A DNA stretch of 64,000 nucleotides from Thermodesulfovibrio sp. (GCA_020725335.1 DYFF01000002.1:103973-167972); one strand, 5' to 3'. Positions 36,167-48,344 are shown, counted from the stretch's first letter. A program made the numbers and translations. Notes: generated from the letters alone by a model not told the origin.

Positions 36167-38797
36167 ATGAGATTTGATAAACTTACGTATAAAACACAAG
36201 AAGCCATAAGAGAAGCTCAGAGAATAGCCTCTCAATATGGCAATCAGCAGATAGATGTGGAACATCTCATTTATGCACTTCTTGAGGATACAGAAGGTCT
36301 TATAGATAGAATTCTCAAAGAGTGTGGTGCAGATTTAAATTCCATCAAGGCTGAAATTAAAAAGGCAATAGATAAAATTCCAAAGGTCTATGGCGCTCAA
36401 CCCCTTGAGCAAATTTATATAACGCCGAGACTTAATAAGCTTTTTGAAAAAGCAGAACAAGAAGCAGAGCATCTAAAAGATGAGTATATAAGTGTGGAAC
36501 ATCTTTTGATTGCTCTTTTTGATATTGGTGGACCTGCTCTCGATGCAATAAGAAAGCAAGCTATAAATCGTCAGAAAGTACTTGATGCGATGATGAAAAT
36601 AAGGGGGGTACATCAAGTAACAGACCCTAATCCAGAGGAAAAGTATCAAGCACTTCAGAAGTATGGTAAAAATCTTACAGAACTTGCCCGTAAGGGTAAG
36701 CTTGACCCAGTTATAGGAAGGGATGATGAAATAAGAAGAGTTATACAGGTGCTTAGCAGAAGAACAAAGAACAATCCAGTTCTTATTGGAGACCCGGGTG
36801 TTGGAAAGACAGCGATTGTTGAAGGTCTTGCACAGAGAATCGTAGCAGGAGATGTGCCTGAATCATTAAGAGATAAAGAACTCGTTGTTCTCGATATAGG
36901 CTCTCTGCTTGCTGGTGCAAAGTATCGTGGTGAGTTTGAGGAAAGACTTAAGGCAGTGCTTAAAGAGATTACTCAGTCAGAGGGAAGGATAATTACATTC
37001 ATTGATGAGCTACACACTCTTGTTGGTGCAGGTGCTGCAGAAGGTGCTGTAGATGCAGCAAACATGCTTAAACCAGCTTTAGCAAGAGGAGAGCTTAGGT
37101 GCATTGGCGCAACCACAGTAAATGAATATAGAAAATACATCGAAAAAGACCCTGCATTAGAAAGACGTTTTCAACCTATTTTGGTAAAAGAACCCTCTGT
37201 AGAGGATACTATATCTATTCTAAGAGGACTCAAAGAGCGTTATGAAGTCCATCACGGCGTTAAGATTAAAGACTCAGCATTGGTGGCAGCAGCCATGCTA
37301 TCTGTAAGATATATCACGGATAGGTATCTACCAGACAAAGCAATTGACCTTATTGATGAAGCTGCAGCAAAACTTAGGATGGAGATCGATAGTTCTCCTA
37401 CAGAACTTGATGAAATTGAGCGTAAGCTCAGACAGCTTGAGATAGAGCGTCAGGCTTTGAGCAAAGAGCTAAATGAAGACGCAAAGGAAAAGATTGAAAA
37501 AATTTCTCAAGAGATAGAGCAATTACTTGCAAAGAAAGAAGAACTTAGTAGACAATGGCAGGCTGAAAAGGAAATAATTTTGAAAATTCGTGAGATAAAA
37601 GCTGAGATAGAGCAGACGCGTATTGCTTCAGAACAGGCTGAGCGTCAGGGTGATCTTACAAGAGCAGCAGAGCTAAGATACGGCAAGCTCATTGAATTAC
37701 AGAAATCTCTTGATGAAGCAAATGCTCGGCTAAAAGAAATTCAGAAAGGCAGAAAAATGCTTAAAGAGGAGGTCGATGAAGAGGACATTGCCGAGATAGT
37801 AGCAAAATGGACTGGCATACCTGTGAAGAAACTCCTTGAGAGTGAGACTCAGAAACTTATTAAGATGGAAGAGCGTCTTCGTGATAGAGTTGTTGGGCAA
37901 GATGAGGCAATAGTTGCTGTATCAAATGCCATCAGAAGAGCCAGAGCAGGACTTCAGGATCCAAATCGTCCCATTGGTTCATTTATGTTTCTCGGACCTA
38001 CAGGTGTTGGTAAAACTGAGCTTGCAAAGGCTTTGGCAGAGTTTCTCTTTGATGATGAAAATGCTATTATACGTATTGATATGTCTGAGTATCAAGAGCG
38101 TCACACAGTAAGTAGGCTTATTGGTGCACCCCCAGGGTATGTAGGCTATGAGGAAGGAGGACAACTTACAGAAGCTGTGCGTAGGCGTCCTTACAGTGTT
38201 GTTCTTTTTGACGAAGTTGAGAAAGCTCATCCCGAAGTTTTTAATGTTTTGCTGCAGGTTCTTGATGATGGTCGGCTCACCGACGGACACGGAAGAACCG
38301 TTGATTTTAGAAATACAATAATAATCATGACATCAAACATAGGAAGTACCCATATTCATGATTTTTTATTAAGTGGAGGCTCAGAGCACTGGCAGGACCT
38401 CAAGAAAGACCTTAAATCAAAAATTACTGAAGACCTGAGAGCTTTCTTTAGACCTGAATTTTTGAACAGAATTGATGAAATAATTATTTTTAATCCTTTG
38501 AGCAAAGAGGTAATGAAGGATATAGTAGAAATCCAGATAAAAAGAATAAAGGAATATCTTAAACAGAGAAAAATTGATATTACTCTTACAGAGGAGGCTA
38601 AGGACTACATCGCGAGGATTAGTTATGACCCTGTCTTTGGTGCAAGACCGCTAAGGAGGGTTTTACAGAGAGAGATACTTGACTCTTTAGCCATAAAACT
38701 CATTGAGGGTGCATTTAAAGAAGGAGATATTGTAGAAGTAGAGTTCAAAGATGGTAAAATTGTATTTAATAAGGTTATCTTGGCTGAAGCAGCCTAA
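36167..38797 (+). CDS. clpB: ClpB disaggregase
   Basis: 876 residues. N-domain (about 1-145), D1 ATPase with GDPGVGKT at 208-215, long ClpB/Hsp104 middle coiled coil (about 405-530, with repeated [16 protein letters not shown] heptads), and D2 ATPase with [10 protein letters not shown] near 607. The long coiled coil separates it from clpC. It works with DnaK/DnaJ to dissolve aggregates. AGGAGG lies before the ATG. It is under the likely HspR promoter of dnaJ. Confidence 0.96.
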   Translation: MRFDKLTYKTQEAIREAQRIASQYGNQQIDVEHLIYALLEDTEGLIDRILKECGADLNSIKAEIKKAIDKIPKVYGAQPLEQIYITPRLNKLFEKAEQEAEHLKDEYISVEHLLIALFDIGGPALDAIRKQAINRQKVLDAMMKIRGVHQVTDPNPEEKYQALQKYGKNLTELARKGKLDPVIGRDDEIRRVIQVLSRRTKNNPVLIGDPGVGKTAIVEGLAQRIVAGDVPESLRDKELVVLDIGSLLAGAKYRGEFEERLKAVLKEITQSEGRIITFIDELHTLVGAGAAEGAVDAANMLKPALARGELRCIGATTVNEYRKYIEKDPALERRFQPILVKEPSVEDTISILRGLKERYEVHHGVKIKDSALVAAAMLSVRYITDRYLPDKAIDLIDEAAAKLRMEIDSSPTELDEIERKLRQLEIERQALSKELNEDAKEKIEKISQEIEQLLAKKEELSRQWQAEKEIILKIREIKAEIEQTRIASEQAERQGDLTRAAELRYGKLIELQKSLDEANARLKEIQKGRKMLKEEVDEEDIAEIVAKWTGIPVKKLLESETQKLIKMEERLRDRVVGQDEAIVAVSNAIRRARAGLQDPNRPIGSFMFLGPTGVGKTELAKALAEFLFDDENAIIRIDMSEYQERHTVSRLIGAPPGYVGYEEGGQLTEAVRRRPYSVVLFDEVEKAHPEVFNVLLQVLDDGRLTDGHGRTVDFRNTIIIMTSNIGSTHIHDFLLSGGSEHWQDLKKDLKSKITEDLRAFFRPEFLNRIDEIIIFNPLSKEVMKDIVEIQIKRIKEYLKQRKIDITLTEEAKDYIARISYDPVFGARPLRRVLQREILDSLAIKLIEGAFKEGDIVEVEFKDGKIVFNKVILAEAA

Positions 38798-38815
38798 GAA
38801 AATAGGAGGTGTAAG

Positions 38816-39265
38816 ATGTCTATTGTAAAATGGAGTCCTTTAAAGGAAATTGAAGAGATAAGAAAGGAAATGGACAGACTTTTTGAAGAATTTCTCTCAC
38901 CTGTCAGAAGAAGAAGAGCAGTAACTACAGAGGGAATTATATCTCCAAACGTTGACATTTTTGATAGAAGTGGAGAGGTTGTAATACATGTTGAGCTTCC
39001 TGGTGTAAATAAAGAAGAAATGGACTTGACAATAACAGATGATAGACTAATTATAAAAGGAGAGATTAAAAGACCTGAAGGAATAAAAGAAGAAGACTAT
39101 ATACTTAATGAAAGAAGCTTTGGTCCTTTTACAAGAACAATAAATCTTCCTAATGATGTTGATAAATCTTCCGTGAAGGCGAGCCTTAAAGAAGGGATTC
39201 TTGAAATAATACTTACTAGAAAAGCTGAGGCTAAACCAAGAGAAATAAAAATTAAACTAGACTAA
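38816..39265 (+). CDS. Small heat-shock protein (Hsp20 / alpha-crystallin)
   Basis: 149 residues. The alpha-crystallin domain spans about 45-140 with VVIHVELPGVNKEEMDLTI, ERSFGPFTRTINLP and ASLKEGILEIILTRK. It prevents aggregation and hands clients to the ClpB/DnaK system encoded just upstream. GGAGGTG precedes the ATG 18 bases after clpB, so it is the last gene of the heat-shock operon, before a strong terminator. Confidence 0.94.
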   Translation: MSIVKWSPLKEIEEIRKEMDRLFEEFLSPVRRRRAVTTEGIISPNVDIFDRSGEVVIHVELPGVNKEEMDLTITDDRLIIKGEIKRPEGIKEEDYILNERSFGPFTRTINLPNDVDKSSVKASLKEGILEIILTRKAEAKPREIKIKLD

Positions 39266-39269
39266 AATT

Positions 39270-39305
39270 AATAAATGTCCGTCTCTACAGAGACGGACAT
39301 TTATT
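39270..39305. terminator. Bidirectional intrinsic terminator between hsp20 and nusB
   Basis: AATAAATGTCCGTCTC / GAGACGGACATTTATT is a perfect 16-base inverted repeat with a TACA loop and A/T tails on both sides. It serves the convergent hsp20 and nusB genes. The nusB stop and its last codons lie inside the stem. Confidence 0.85.
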
Positions 39306-39728
39306 TTCTTCTTTAGCTACTCTATCAAGAATTCCATTTATAAATGCTGCACTTTCTTTTGTAGAATATTTTTTTGCAATTTCTACTGCTTCATTAATAG
39401 TTACTTGGAATGGTATATCATGTCGATAGATGATCTCATATATGGCAAATCTCAAAATATTTCTATCAATTGCTATCATTCTGTCGAGATCCCATTTAGT
39501 AGCGTATTTTTTTATAACATTATCAATTTTATCTATGTTTTTCAATGTTCCCTCAATAATTTCATTAGTGAAAGACTTTATGTTTTCGTCCCCTTCACTG
39601 TTTATTTTCCAGAAATTCGATAGTTCGTCTTTAATAGTTTTATGATCAGAGAAATCTTTCATGTTTTTGTTAATTTCCCAGGCGTAAATGAACTGAAGAA
39701 CATACTCTCTTGCTTTTCTTCTTTTCAT
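39285..39728 (-). CDS. nusB: Transcription antitermination factor NusB
   Basis: 147 residues. MKRRKAREYVLQFIYAWEIN opens the helical fold, WDLDRMIAIDRNILRFAIYEI carries the most conserved block, and VTINEAVEIAKKYSTKESAAFINGILDRVAKEE is the C-terminal signature. NusB with NusE acts in rRNA antitermination. It follows ribH, the common order, and ends inside the shared terminator. Confidence 0.95.
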   Translation of the reverse strand: MKRRKAREYVLQFIYAWEINKNMKDFSDHKTIKDELSNFWKINSEGDENIKSFTNEIIEGTLKNIDKIDNVIKKYATKWDLDRMIAIDRNILRFAIYEIIYRHDIPFQVTINEAVEIAKKYSTKESAAFINGILDRVAKEENKCPSL

Positions 39729-39756
39729 AGATATTAAGTTTTAATTTACTAAAAAT

Positions 39757-40218
39757 TTATATCTGTTCAATTACTCTTGCCATTTCAATAGCTACCATTG
39801 CTGCATCCCAACCCTTATTTCCTGATTTTGAGCCTGCTCTTTCAATCGCCTGCTCAATAGTATCAGTAGTAATGACCCCAAAAGATACAGGTATACCAGT
39901 TTCAAGACTGACAAGAGCAATTCCCTTAGATACCTCAGCTGCTATATAGTCAAAATGAGGAGTAGCGCCTCTTATTAAGGTTCCCAGGCAGATTATGGCA
40001 TTAAATTTTCCAGATTGAGCCATTTTTTTCGCTAATAACGGAATTTCAAATGAGCCTGGAACCCTTACTATTTGAATATCAGAGTCTTTTGCACCGTGTC
40101 TAAGAAGAGCATCAATAGCTCCATCAAGAAGTTTAGAAGTTATAAACTCATTAAATCTACTAACTATTATTCCAAATTTTAATCCTTGAGCTTGTAGTTT
40201 CCCTTCTACTATTTTCAT
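39757..40218 (-). CDS. ribH: 6,7-dimethyl-8-ribityllumazine synthase
   Basis: 153 residues; penultimate step of riboflavin synthesis. The family motifs are present: [63 protein letters not shown] and [19 protein letters not shown]. Directly upstream of nusB as in many bacteria. No other rib genes are in the window. Confidence 0.96.
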   Translation of the reverse strand: MKIVEGKLQAQGLKFGIIVSRFNEFITSKLLDGAIDALLRHGAKDSDIQIVRVPGSFEIPLLAKKMAQSGKFNAIICLGTLIRGATPHFDYIAAEVSKGIALVSLETGIPVSFGVITTDTIEQAIERAGSKSGNKGWDAAMVAIEMARVIEQI

Positions 40219-40229
40219 ATACTCCCTCC

Positions 40230-41357
40230 TTATGGATAAAATAATTCAAATCTTCTCATTCTAACATTTATTACTAATGCAATGCCTATGAAGTTAGCAA
40301 GAAGTGCTGTTCCCCCATAGCTAATAAAAGGTAATGGTATTCCTACCACAGGCATTATTCCTATAGTCATGCCGATATTTATAAAAAAATAAAGAATAAA
40401 AATAGAAGTAAATCCTAATGCTAAATATTTACCAAAATTATCTTTTGCTACGACAGCAGTTTTAAAGGTTCTATAAAAGATTGAAAAATAAAGAGACAGT
40501 AAAATCAAACATCCAAAAAATCCCCATTCTTCAGCAAAAATGGGGAATATAAAATCCGTGTGTTTTTCTGGTAAAAATTTAAGAGGACCCTGTGTTCCTG
40601 CTAAAAAGCCTTTGCCAAATAATCCTCCTGAACCTACTGTTATTACAGATTGAGTAATGTTATAGCCGATTCCTTTAGGATCAATTGTAGGATCAAGAAA
40701 CGCGATTAATCGGTTTTTCTGATATTCTTTTAGGCCTTCCCATAAAATTTCCCAGAGAAAAAATAAGGAAATAAATGAGAGAAAAACAATAAAGATTAAT
40801 AATCTTATAGGTAAACCCTTGTAAATGAGCATTATAAATGTAGTAGCAATAATTAAGAGAGCTGTTCCGAGATCAGGTTGCTTAAATATTAAAATAAAAG
40901 GGATAAGAGCAAATATAAAGAATGTTTTTAGAGTGTCAAATACATTTAGAGGAGTTTTTTTATTAGATAAGTAAGCTGATAAACTTATAATAAATATAAT
41001 TTTAAAAATTTCAGATGGTTGAAAAGAGAAAAATCCAAGATTTATCCATCTTTTTGCTCCCATAGCTGTTTTCCCAGAAAATAATACCGCTATTAGAAGA
41101 ATTAACCCGAAAATGTAAAGAAAAATCCAGAAGTCTTTTAATCTGTTATAATCAAAACTTATAAAGATTAAAAGAGCAATTATTGCAATAAAAAGCCATA
41201 GCATTTGTTTTATATAAAAAGGGGGCCGCTCCCCTTCATCTAAAGGAGGTCTTGTGGCACTAAATATAGTTAATATGCCAATGATGCAGAGAATTACTAC
41301 AGATATAAAAATTATCCAATCAAAATTTTCTATAATTCTTCTGTCAATTTTTAACAT
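40230..41357 (-). CDS. rodA: Rod-shape SEDS peptidoglycan polymerase RodA
   Basis: 375 residues with about ten transmembrane segments. SEDS motifs include [53 protein letters not shown] and [19 protein letters not shown]. It polymerises glycan strands with the class B PBP2 encoded just upstream (14-base overlap), as part of the elongasome with MreBCD. All partners lie in this one operon. Confidence 0.95.
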   Translation of the reverse strand: MLKIDRRIIENFDWIIFISVVILCIIGILTIFSATRPPLDEGERPPFYIKQMLWLFIAIIALLIFISFDYNRLKDFWIFLYIFGLILLIAVLFSGKTAMGAKRWINLGFFSFQPSEIFKIIFIISLSAYLSNKKTPLNVFDTLKTFFIFALIPFILIFKQPDLGTALLIIATTFIMLIYKGLPIRLLIFIVFLSFISLFFLWEILWEGLKEYQKNRLIAFLDPTIDPKGIGYNITQSVITVGSGGLFGKGFLAGTQGPLKFLPEKHTDFIFPIFAEEWGFFGCLILLSLYFSIFYRTFKTAVVAKDNFGKYLALGFTSIFILYFFINIGMTIGIMPVVGIPLPFISYGGTALLANFIGIALVINVRMRRFELFYP

Positions 41358-43095
41358 TAAGTTGCCTCTTTTTTATAATGTATCCTTCTAAAGAGTTTTT
41401 TGCTACAGGAGCAGCTACCGCGCCCCCGCCGCCCCCATGTTCCACTATAACAGAAAAAGCAATTTCTGGCTTATTAACTGGAGCAAAGCCTATGAACCAA
41501 GCATGATGTTCAATATTTTTACGATAGAGCTTTTCTCTGACTGTTTTGCTTACAACTTGCACTGTTCCGGTTTTGCCTCCAAATTTAATTAAAGACGATT
41601 TAGCTCCTGAGGCTGTTCCAGTAGGCTCATTAACAACTGAATCAAGAGCTTCTTTTATAATTTCAAGATTTCTATTGTTAAGACCAAGATTAACACCCTC
41701 AGGCTTGATATCTCTTAATATGTATGGTTTATATTTTATACCACCATTTACAAAAGTTGCCATTACCATCGCCATTTGAAGCGGTGTTACTTTTAGAAAA
41801 CCTTGCCCAATAGAAGTATTAAATGTATCGCCGAGATACCATGAAGTTTTCAATGTTTTTATTTTCCAATTTTCATCAGGTATTAATCCAGATTTTTCTT
41901 CTAAAATAAATCCTGTTATTTCACCTAAACCTAATTTTTTAGCATAATCGGATATTCTCCCTATGCCAAGTATCTTCCCTAACTCATAAAAATAAACATC
42001 ACAGGATTCTGCAAGAGCTTTTTTTATACTTACATTTCCATGGCCTTCTTTTTTCCAACATCCAAAAGTCCATTTGCCTAAATTTATCCCTCCTCTGCAA
42101 TTCACTAACATTTTATCAGCTGAAATCAGACCTTCCTCGAGCCCTGCAAGGGCTGTAATTATCTTAAAGGTTGAACCAGGAGGATATAATCCTTGAATTG
42201 CTTTATTCAAAAGAGGATTTCTTGGATTATTGATCAATTCAGCCCAATATTTTGCAGGCACTCCTTCTACAAACATATTTGGATCAAAAGATGGAGTGCT
42301 CACCATGGCTAAAATTTCACCTGTTTCTGGTTTAAGAGCAACAAAAGCTCCGTTTTGATTTTCTAAAGCTTTGTAAGCTGTTTCTTGTAAAAAAGCATCA
42401 ATTGTTAAGTATATATCCTCTCCTTTCACTGGAGGAACTTCTCTTATTAGCCTCAGTTCTCTACCAAGAGCATCTACTTCAACTATCTTTTCTCCTGCTT
42501 TGCCTCTAAGTAAATCATCATATTTATACTCAAGTCCTGTTTGTCCTATCCTGAAATATGGTGGCAAATCTTTTAATGAAGGATTATTTTTTATTTGTTC
42601 TTCAGTGACTTTTCCAAGGTAGCCAAGCAGATGAGATATAGATTTATCATAAATGTAATGACGTTTCATATCAATATCTATTATTAATCCTGGAATTTCA
42701 GTCCTTCTTGCTTCAAGCATAGCGATTTCTTTGAAAGAAATATTCTCTTTTATTCTTATAGGAATAAATTGACTGTCAGTTTTTTTTTGTAGTTTTTTCT
42801 CCAATTCTTTTTCAGATATATTTAAAATTTTACTAATAGTATTCAAATTAACTATCTCTGCATATTCTGCAGATATGGATACGCTAAAAGATGGAATGTT
42901 TTCCACTAATGGTATACCATTTCTATCGTAAATAATTCCCCTTGGAGCAGGTATTTTAATAATACGAATTCTATTTTGTTCTGAGAGTTTACTAAAGTGT
43001 TCACCTTTAAATATTTGAAGATGTAACAATCTTAGTGTAACAATTAAAAAAATCAAAAATATAAAGAATATGAAGATTCTATCTTTAGTAGTCAT
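41344..43095 (-). CDS. mrdA: Penicillin-binding protein 2 (class B transpeptidase)
   Basis: Start at the ATG 43095, which overlaps the mreD stop as TAATG; a TTG 15 bases upstream is less likely. The product is 583 residues: a membrane anchor (about 8-28), a pedestal domain with PAPRGIIYDRNGIPL, and a transpeptidase domain with the active serine Ser308 in PGSTFKI, SCDVYFYELG and KTGTVQV. It crosslinks peptidoglycan during elongation with RodA. Confidence 0.95.
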   Translation of the reverse strand: MTTKDRIFIFFIFLIFLIVTLRLLHLQIFKGEHFSKLSEQNRIRIIKIPAPRGIIYDRNGIPLVENIPSFSVSISAEYAEIVNLNTISKILNISEKELEKKLQKKTDSQFIPIRIKENISFKEIAMLEARRTEIPGLIIDIDMKRHYIYDKSISHLLGYLGKVTEEQIKNNPSLKDLPPYFRIGQTGLEYKYDDLLRGKAGEKIVEVDALGRELRLIREVPPVKGEDIYLTIDAFLQETAYKALENQNGAFVALKPETGEILAMVSTPSFDPNMFVEGVPAKYWAELINNPRNPLLNKAIQGLYPPGSTFKIITALAGLEEGLISADKMLVNCRGGINLGKWTFGCWKKEGHGNVSIKKALAESCDVYFYELGKILGIGRISDYAKKLGLGEITGFILEEKSGLIPDENWKIKTLKTSWYLGDTFNTSIGQGFLKVTPLQMAMVMATFVNGGIKYKPYILRDIKPEGVNLGLNNRNLEIIKEALDSVVNEPTGTASGAKSSLIKFGGKTGTVQVVSKTVREKLYRKNIEHHAWFIGFAPVNKPEIAFSVIVEHGGGGGAVAAPVAKNSLEGYIIKKRQLNVKN

Positions 43096-43583
43096 TATGG
43101 TCGCCCCCAACTTATAACTAATCCTAAAGGAATATTGAATAAGGCTCCAATGATTATTTGTTTAAATAAGATTAAAGGTTCTATACTTATGTTGAAAAAA
43201 TAAATTATAATTCCGCTATAAATTATTTCATCTAATAGAGTAAATATGAAAATTACTGTGCCCTTAAACTGTTCAGTCCAGTTGAAAAATAGCTGATTAG
43301 TAAGATTAATTAAGAGAAAGCCTGAGATGCTTTTAGATATAATTGCAGGCCCCCAAATACCCTGAAGTAAATCATCCATAAACCCAATTAATATAAAAAA
43401 CATTAACGGATAAATATCTGACGGTGCTATATTTCTTTGTTTATCCTTAGGAAAATAGTATTCAATGATAAAAAAGTAAATTAATAGAAAAGACAAATTT
43501 GTATTAATTCCAATAAGAATTAATAAATTTTGGATCAGATATGTAGATAATATCAGTAAAAACCATTTTGATATCAATCTCAT
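43095..43583 (-). CDS. mreD: Rod-shape-determining protein MreD
   Basis: 162 residues, almost wholly hydrophobic with about five transmembrane helices. Sequence conservation in MreD is low; the call rests on the membrane pattern, the internal FILIGFMDDLLQGIWGP segment and position between mreC and mrdA. It is an inner-membrane part of the elongasome. Confidence 0.85.
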   Translation of the reverse strand: MRLISKWFLLILSTYLIQNLLILIGINTNLSFLLIYFFIIEYYFPKDKQRNIAPSDIYPLMFFILIGFMDDLLQGIWGPAIISKSISGFLLINLTNQLFFNWTEQFKGTVIFIFTLLDEIIYSGIIIYFFNISIEPLILFKQIIIGALFNIPLGLVISWGRP

Positions 43584-44340
43584 TATTCTTTTTTAATTAC
43601 AGCGACCTCTTCTATTTTATTTTCTGGCTGCAATGGAATAACTTCTATTACTTGAAATAGCCCTTTCTTTTTATCTATTGATTTAACAGCTCCTACTAAA
43701 AGTCCTTCAGGGAAAATTTCGTCTAATCCTGAGGTTACAATCCTGTCACCGGTTAAAACTTCTTCTTCTAATGGGATGTACTTAAGTACACAGTTGTTAC
43801 CTTTACCACTTAATATTCCTTCTACTCTGGTTCTATCAATTCTAACTGCTACCGAGAAGTTAGGATCAGTTATTAATATTACTTCTGAATTATTGGCGTT
43901 AACGGATATTACTTTACCAATCAGTCCATTATGAGTTATTACTGGATAGTCTTTTTTTATGCCATGATTACTTCCTTTATCAATCCATATAGTTTTAATA
44001 AATTTATTAGATCCTTTTGATATAACATTGGCTATTGTTATAATATTTTTTGTACGTTCCTTTAGTCCAAGTAATTCTTTTAACCTTTTGTTCTCTTCGA
44101 TTAGAGCACTATAGGATTTTTGTTGTAAAATTATTTCAATTAGTTGTCTTTTTAATTTTTCATTTTCTTCTTTCAGATTAAAAAAATCTTTGATTATATT
44201 TTTTGTATGAATTATTGGAGAAAAAAAGTTATTAGTATTAAGTTTTGGAAAAGAGAGATCTCCCTTTGATTGATAATTTATTAATGATAGGGAGAGCAAT
44301 ACAATTATTAATAAAAGCAAAAGGGATAATTTTTTTATCA

Positions 44341-44341
<1 letters not shown>
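43583..44341 (-). CDS. mreC: Rod-shape-determining protein MreC
   Basis: 252 residues: a transmembrane segment (about 5-24), a coiled coil (about 55-95) and a periplasmic beta domain with IANVISKGSNKFIKTIWIDKGSNHGIKKDYPVITHNGLIGKVI, the MreC core. It bridges MreB to PBP2 and RodA. Stop and start codons overlap with both neighbours. Confidence 0.94.
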
Positions 44342-45405
<1,064 letters not shown>

Positions 45406-45421
45406 TTAAAACATTTTATTA

Positions 45422-45826
45422 TTATTCTTCTATTACAACAGTTTTTGCTAAGTAGTCACCTAATCGTCTTGACTCTGAATCTCCAATAATTATGATAAAT
45501 TCTATTGCATAAACTATTAAAAATATCATCCAGCCTATAATTGGTATTTTTAAAAGTAATACTGAAATAGATAATAAGAGATTTCTGATGACAGAGTCTC
45601 TAAAATCTGCTGGACTTTTATTTTCTAAATTAATTACTTTTAATCTCATAATTTTTTTACCAATACTTTTACCCTTCAATAATCCATCACTAATCAATAA
45701 ATATAGACTTCCTACTAATAAACCAGGGTCAGAAAAAATATTCCATATAATTAGAACAATTAGTAAATCTATCGATTTTCCAATTGCTCTAAAAAATATA
45801 TTTGAAATTTTTGTGTTATTAGTCAT
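45422..45826 (-). CDS. RDD-family membrane protein
   Basis: 134 residues with three or four hydrophobic segments and the RDD pattern: FFRAIGKSIDLLIVLIIW, GKSIGKKIMRLKVINLENKSPADFRDSVIRNLLL and a C-terminal SRRLGDYLAKTVVIEE. RDD proteins are of uncertain function; some have been linked to ion transport. It lies upstream of mreB with a short gap and may share its promoter region, divergent from ftsY. Confidence 0.82.
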   Translation of the reverse strand: MTNNTKISNIFFRAIGKSIDLLIVLIIWNIFSDPGLLVGSLYLLISDGLLKGKSIGKKIMRLKVINLENKSPADFRDSVIRNLLLSISVLLLKIPIIGWMIFLIVYAIEFIIIIGDSESRRLGDYLAKTVVIEE

Positions 45827-45860
45827 TTTTTTATTCTCAAAAATTTAATATTTCAGAAAC

Positions 45861-45890
45861 TTGCCTCTTTTTAGCATAAACATTTATGAT
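45861..45890 (+). promoter_or_regulatory. Probable sigma-70 promoter for ftsY
   Basis: TTGCCT (45861-45866), an 18-base spacer and TATGAT (45885-45890), about 63 bases before the ftsY ATG, which has GAGGAGAG as Shine-Dalgarno. Confidence 0.45.
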
Positions 45891-45953
45891 AGGATACAAT
45901 AAAATTTATTAATAAAGCAAAGACATTAAAAATAATAAATAGAGGAGAGTTTA

Positions 45954-46859
45954 ATGGGTTTTTTTGATAAGTTAAAAGAGAAGTTAGCAAAAACTAAGCA
46001 GACTATTATTGAAAAAATAGAAACAGTTGTTCCTATAGGCAAGAAAATTGATGAAACTACAATAGAAGAAATAGAAGAGATTTTAATTTCTTCTGATGTT
46101 GGTGTGCAGGCAACAGCTCATATTACATCAATTCTTAAAAAAAGAGTGAAAGAAGGAGCATTGAAAGATTATGCAGATCTTAAAACGCTTTTAAAGGAGG
46201 AGCTTTATAAAATTCTTGAAAATGATACTCAGCTGAATATTTCTGCCAAGCCTTTTGTTATTTTAGTAGTTGGAGTAAATGGGGTAGGTAAAACTACAAC
46301 TATTGGTAAGTTAGGTCATAAATTCATAATTAATGGTAAAAGCGTTGTTTTTGCTGCGGCAGATACCTTTAGAGCAGCAGCAATTGAACAACTTGAAATA
46401 TGGTCGAATAAAGTAGGAGCGGATATAATAAAACATAAGAGTGGTGCTGATCCTGCTGCAGTGGCTTTTGATGCCTTGGAACATGCGAAGTCAAAAAATA
46501 AAGATATTGTAATAATAGATACAGCAGGTAGACTTCATACAAAGTTTCCTCTTATGGAAGAATTAAAGAAAATAAATAGAGTCATGAAAAAATCAATTCC
46601 GGAAGCACCTCACGAAACATTGCTTATTGTAGATGCTACCACAGGACAAAATGCTGTAAGACAAGCTGCGTTATTCAATGATGCTGTTGGACTTACAGGC
46701 GTAGTAGTGACTAAACTTGATGGCACAGCGAAAGGTGGAGTAATTTTTGCCATAAAGAAAGAAATAGGTGTGCCTATAAAGCTTATTGGATTAGGAGAAG
46801 GTGTTGACGATTTAAAAGAATTTAACCCTAAGGAATTTGTTGATGCTTTATTTGATTAA
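45954..46859 (+). CDS. ftsY: Signal recognition particle receptor FtsY
   Basis: 301 residues, a short FtsY lacking the long acidic A-domain of E. coli. The helical N domain (about 1-95) is followed by the G domain with G1 GVNGVGKTT at 107-115, DTFRAAAIEQL, DTAGRLHTKFPLMEEL, TKLDGTAKGG and the closing GLGEGVDDLKEFNPKEFVDALF. It docks ribosome-SRP complexes at the membrane. It ends three bases before the convergent initiator tRNA. Confidence 0.96.
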   Translation: MGFFDKLKEKLAKTKQTIIEKIETVVPIGKKIDETTIEEIEEILISSDVGVQATAHITSILKKRVKEGALKDYADLKTLLKEELYKILENDTQLNISAKPFVILVVGVNGVGKTTTIGKLGHKFIINGKSVVFAAADTFRAAAIEQLEIWSNKVGADIIKHKSGADPAAVAFDALEHAKSKNKDIVIIDTAGRLHTKFPLMEELKKINRVMKKSIPEAPHETLLIVDATTGQNAVRQAALFNDAVGLTGVVVTKLDGTAKGGVIFAIKKEIGVPIKLIGLGEGVDDLKEFNPKEFVDALFD

Positions 46860-46862
46860 TTT

Positions 46863-46939
<77 letters not shown>

Positions 46940-46947
46940 ATATTTTT

Positions 46948-46977
46948 AATATACCTAAAAAAAATAGGGTTTGTCAA
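46948..46977 (-). promoter_or_regulatory. Sigma-70 promoter for initiator tRNA
   Basis: Minus strand TTGACA (46977-46972), an 18-base spacer and TATATT (46953-46948), predicting a start about 46941, just before the tRNA 5' end at 46939. The -35 directly abuts the rdgB start codon at 46978. Confidence 0.6.
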
Positions 46978-47592
46978 ATGCAAATAGTTATTGCTTCAAG
47001 GAATAAAAAGAAAGTAGAAGAATTACAGAGAATTTTAGAAAAACTAAACATAAAACTCCTTTCTGTAAACGATTTTCCACACTTGGAAGAGGTTGTTGAA
47101 GATGGTAAGACTTTCGAAGAAAATGCTCTAAAAAAAGCAAGATACGTTTGCGAAAAAACGGGTTTCCCCGCGCTTGCAGATGATTCAGGGCTTGAGGTTG
47201 AATCATTAGGGGGAGAGCCTGGAGTTTTTTCAGCACGATATGCCGGGGAAAAAGCCTCTGATGCAGATAATGTTAACAAGCTTTTAATAGAGATGAAAGA
47301 AATTCCACTTGATAAAAGAAAAGCTCGTTTTGTTTGCTGTATTGCGCTTGTTTTTCCTAATGGAGAGGAAAAGATTTTCTGGGGATATGTTAAAGGTCAT
47401 ATCACATTTGAACCGAGAGGCAATTTAGGTTTTGGTTATGACCCTGTATTTATTCCAGAAGGGCATAATTTGACTTTTGCAGAGATGCTTCCAGAAAAAA
47501 AAGATCTATTAAGTCATAGAAGACAGGCTCTTGACAAATTAAAGGAGTATTTGATAAAATTTGGCACACTTTATAAGCAAAACTTATTATAA
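46978..47592 (+). CDS. rdgB: XTP/dITP diphosphatase (RdgB/HAM1)
   Basis: 204 residues from the ATG at 46978 ([20 protein letters not shown]). A longer reading would start inside the tRNA and is rejected. Motifs: [41 protein letters not shown] and [20 protein letters not shown] with [10 protein letters not shown]. It cleans inosine and xanthosine triphosphates from the pool. The Shine-Dalgarno is weak (AGGG). Confidence 0.95.
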   Translation: MQIVIASRNKKKVEELQRILEKLNIKLLSVNDFPHLEEVVEDGKTFEENALKKARYVCEKTGFPALADDSGLEVESLGGEPGVFSARYAGEKASDADNVNKLLIEMKEIPLDKRKARFVCCIALVFPNGEEKIFWGYVKGHITFEPRGNLGFGYDPVFIPEGHNLTFAEMLPEKKDLLSHRRQALDKLKEYLIKFGTLYKQNLL

Positions 47593-47608
47593 AATTATAA
47601 AATTTAAG

Positions 47609-47637
47609 TTGCATTTAAATTCATAATAGGTTAAATT
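47609..47637 (+). promoter_or_regulatory. Possible promoter for the adk-sat-apr transcript
   Basis: TTGCAT (47609-47614), a 17-base spacer and TAAATT (47632-47637) in the only gap large enough for a promoter before adk. The region is so AT-rich that chance matches are likely. Confidence 0.3.
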
Positions 47638-47679
47638 ATAAACCAAACAGTTTAACTTTAATCAAAAAGGAGGCTTCAA

Positions 47680-48327
47680 ATGAGATTAGTATTCTTGGGT
47701 GCTCCCGGTGCAGGTAAAGGAACTCAGGCAAAAAGACTTGTAGAGAAATATGGCATTCCTCAAATATCTACAGGTGATCTTCTCAGGGCAGCAGTTGCTG
47801 CAGGAACTCCACTTGGTAAAGAAGCAAAGTCATATATGGACAGAGGAGAGCTTGTGCCTGATAGCGTAGTTCTTGGGATGGTTAAAGAAAGGCTTTCCCA
47901 AGATGATTGTAAGAAAGGATTTATTCTTGACGGTTTTCCAAGAAATGTTGCTCAGGCTGAAGCTCTTGACAAAATGCTTTCTGAAATGAATATACCATTA
48001 GATTTAGCATTAAATCTCGATGTTCCTTTTGAAGATTTAATGAAAAGGCTTACAGGAAGAAGAACCTGCAAAGCCTGTGGGCAGATGTATAATGTCTATT
48101 ATTCTCCTTCAAAGGTTGAGGGTAAATGTGATAAATGTGGTGGTGAGCTTTTTCAGAGAGATGATGATAAGGAAGAAACAATTAGAAAGAGACTTGAAGT
48201 ATATAGAGCGCAGACAGAGCCTTTAATCGATTATTACTCTAAAAAAGGGATAATAAAAAGCGTATCAGGCACAGGTAATATAGATGAGATATTTAATAGC
48301 ATCTGTGCAATCTTAGAAAAAAAGTAA
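47680..48327 (+). CDS. adk: Adenylate kinase
   Basis: 215 residues, long-LID form. P-loop GAPGAGKGT at 7-15, [16 protein letters not shown] in the NMP/core region, and a zinc-binding LID with Cys130, Cys133, Cys150 and Cys153. It interconverts ATP and AMP with ADP. Only 17 bases separate it from sat. APS reductase releases AMP and sulfate activation uses ATP, so co-expression makes metabolic sense. AAGGAGG precedes the ATG. Confidence 0.96.
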   Translation: MRLVFLGAPGAGKGTQAKRLVEKYGIPQISTGDLLRAAVAAGTPLGKEAKSYMDRGELVPDSVVLGMVKERLSQDDCKKGFILDGFPRNVAQAEALDKMLSEMNIPLDLALNLDVPFEDLMKRLTGRRTCKACGQMYNVYYSPSKVEGKCDKCGGELFQRDDDKEETIRKRLEVYRAQTEPLIDYYSKKGIIKSVSGTGNIDEIFNSICAILEKK

Positions 48328-48344
48328 ATTAAAGGAGGAAAGGT

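Noticed and set aside
37979..38290. Antisense ORF inside clpB
   Set aside because: Shadow of the conserved D2 ATPase coding region; no start signal or family similarity.
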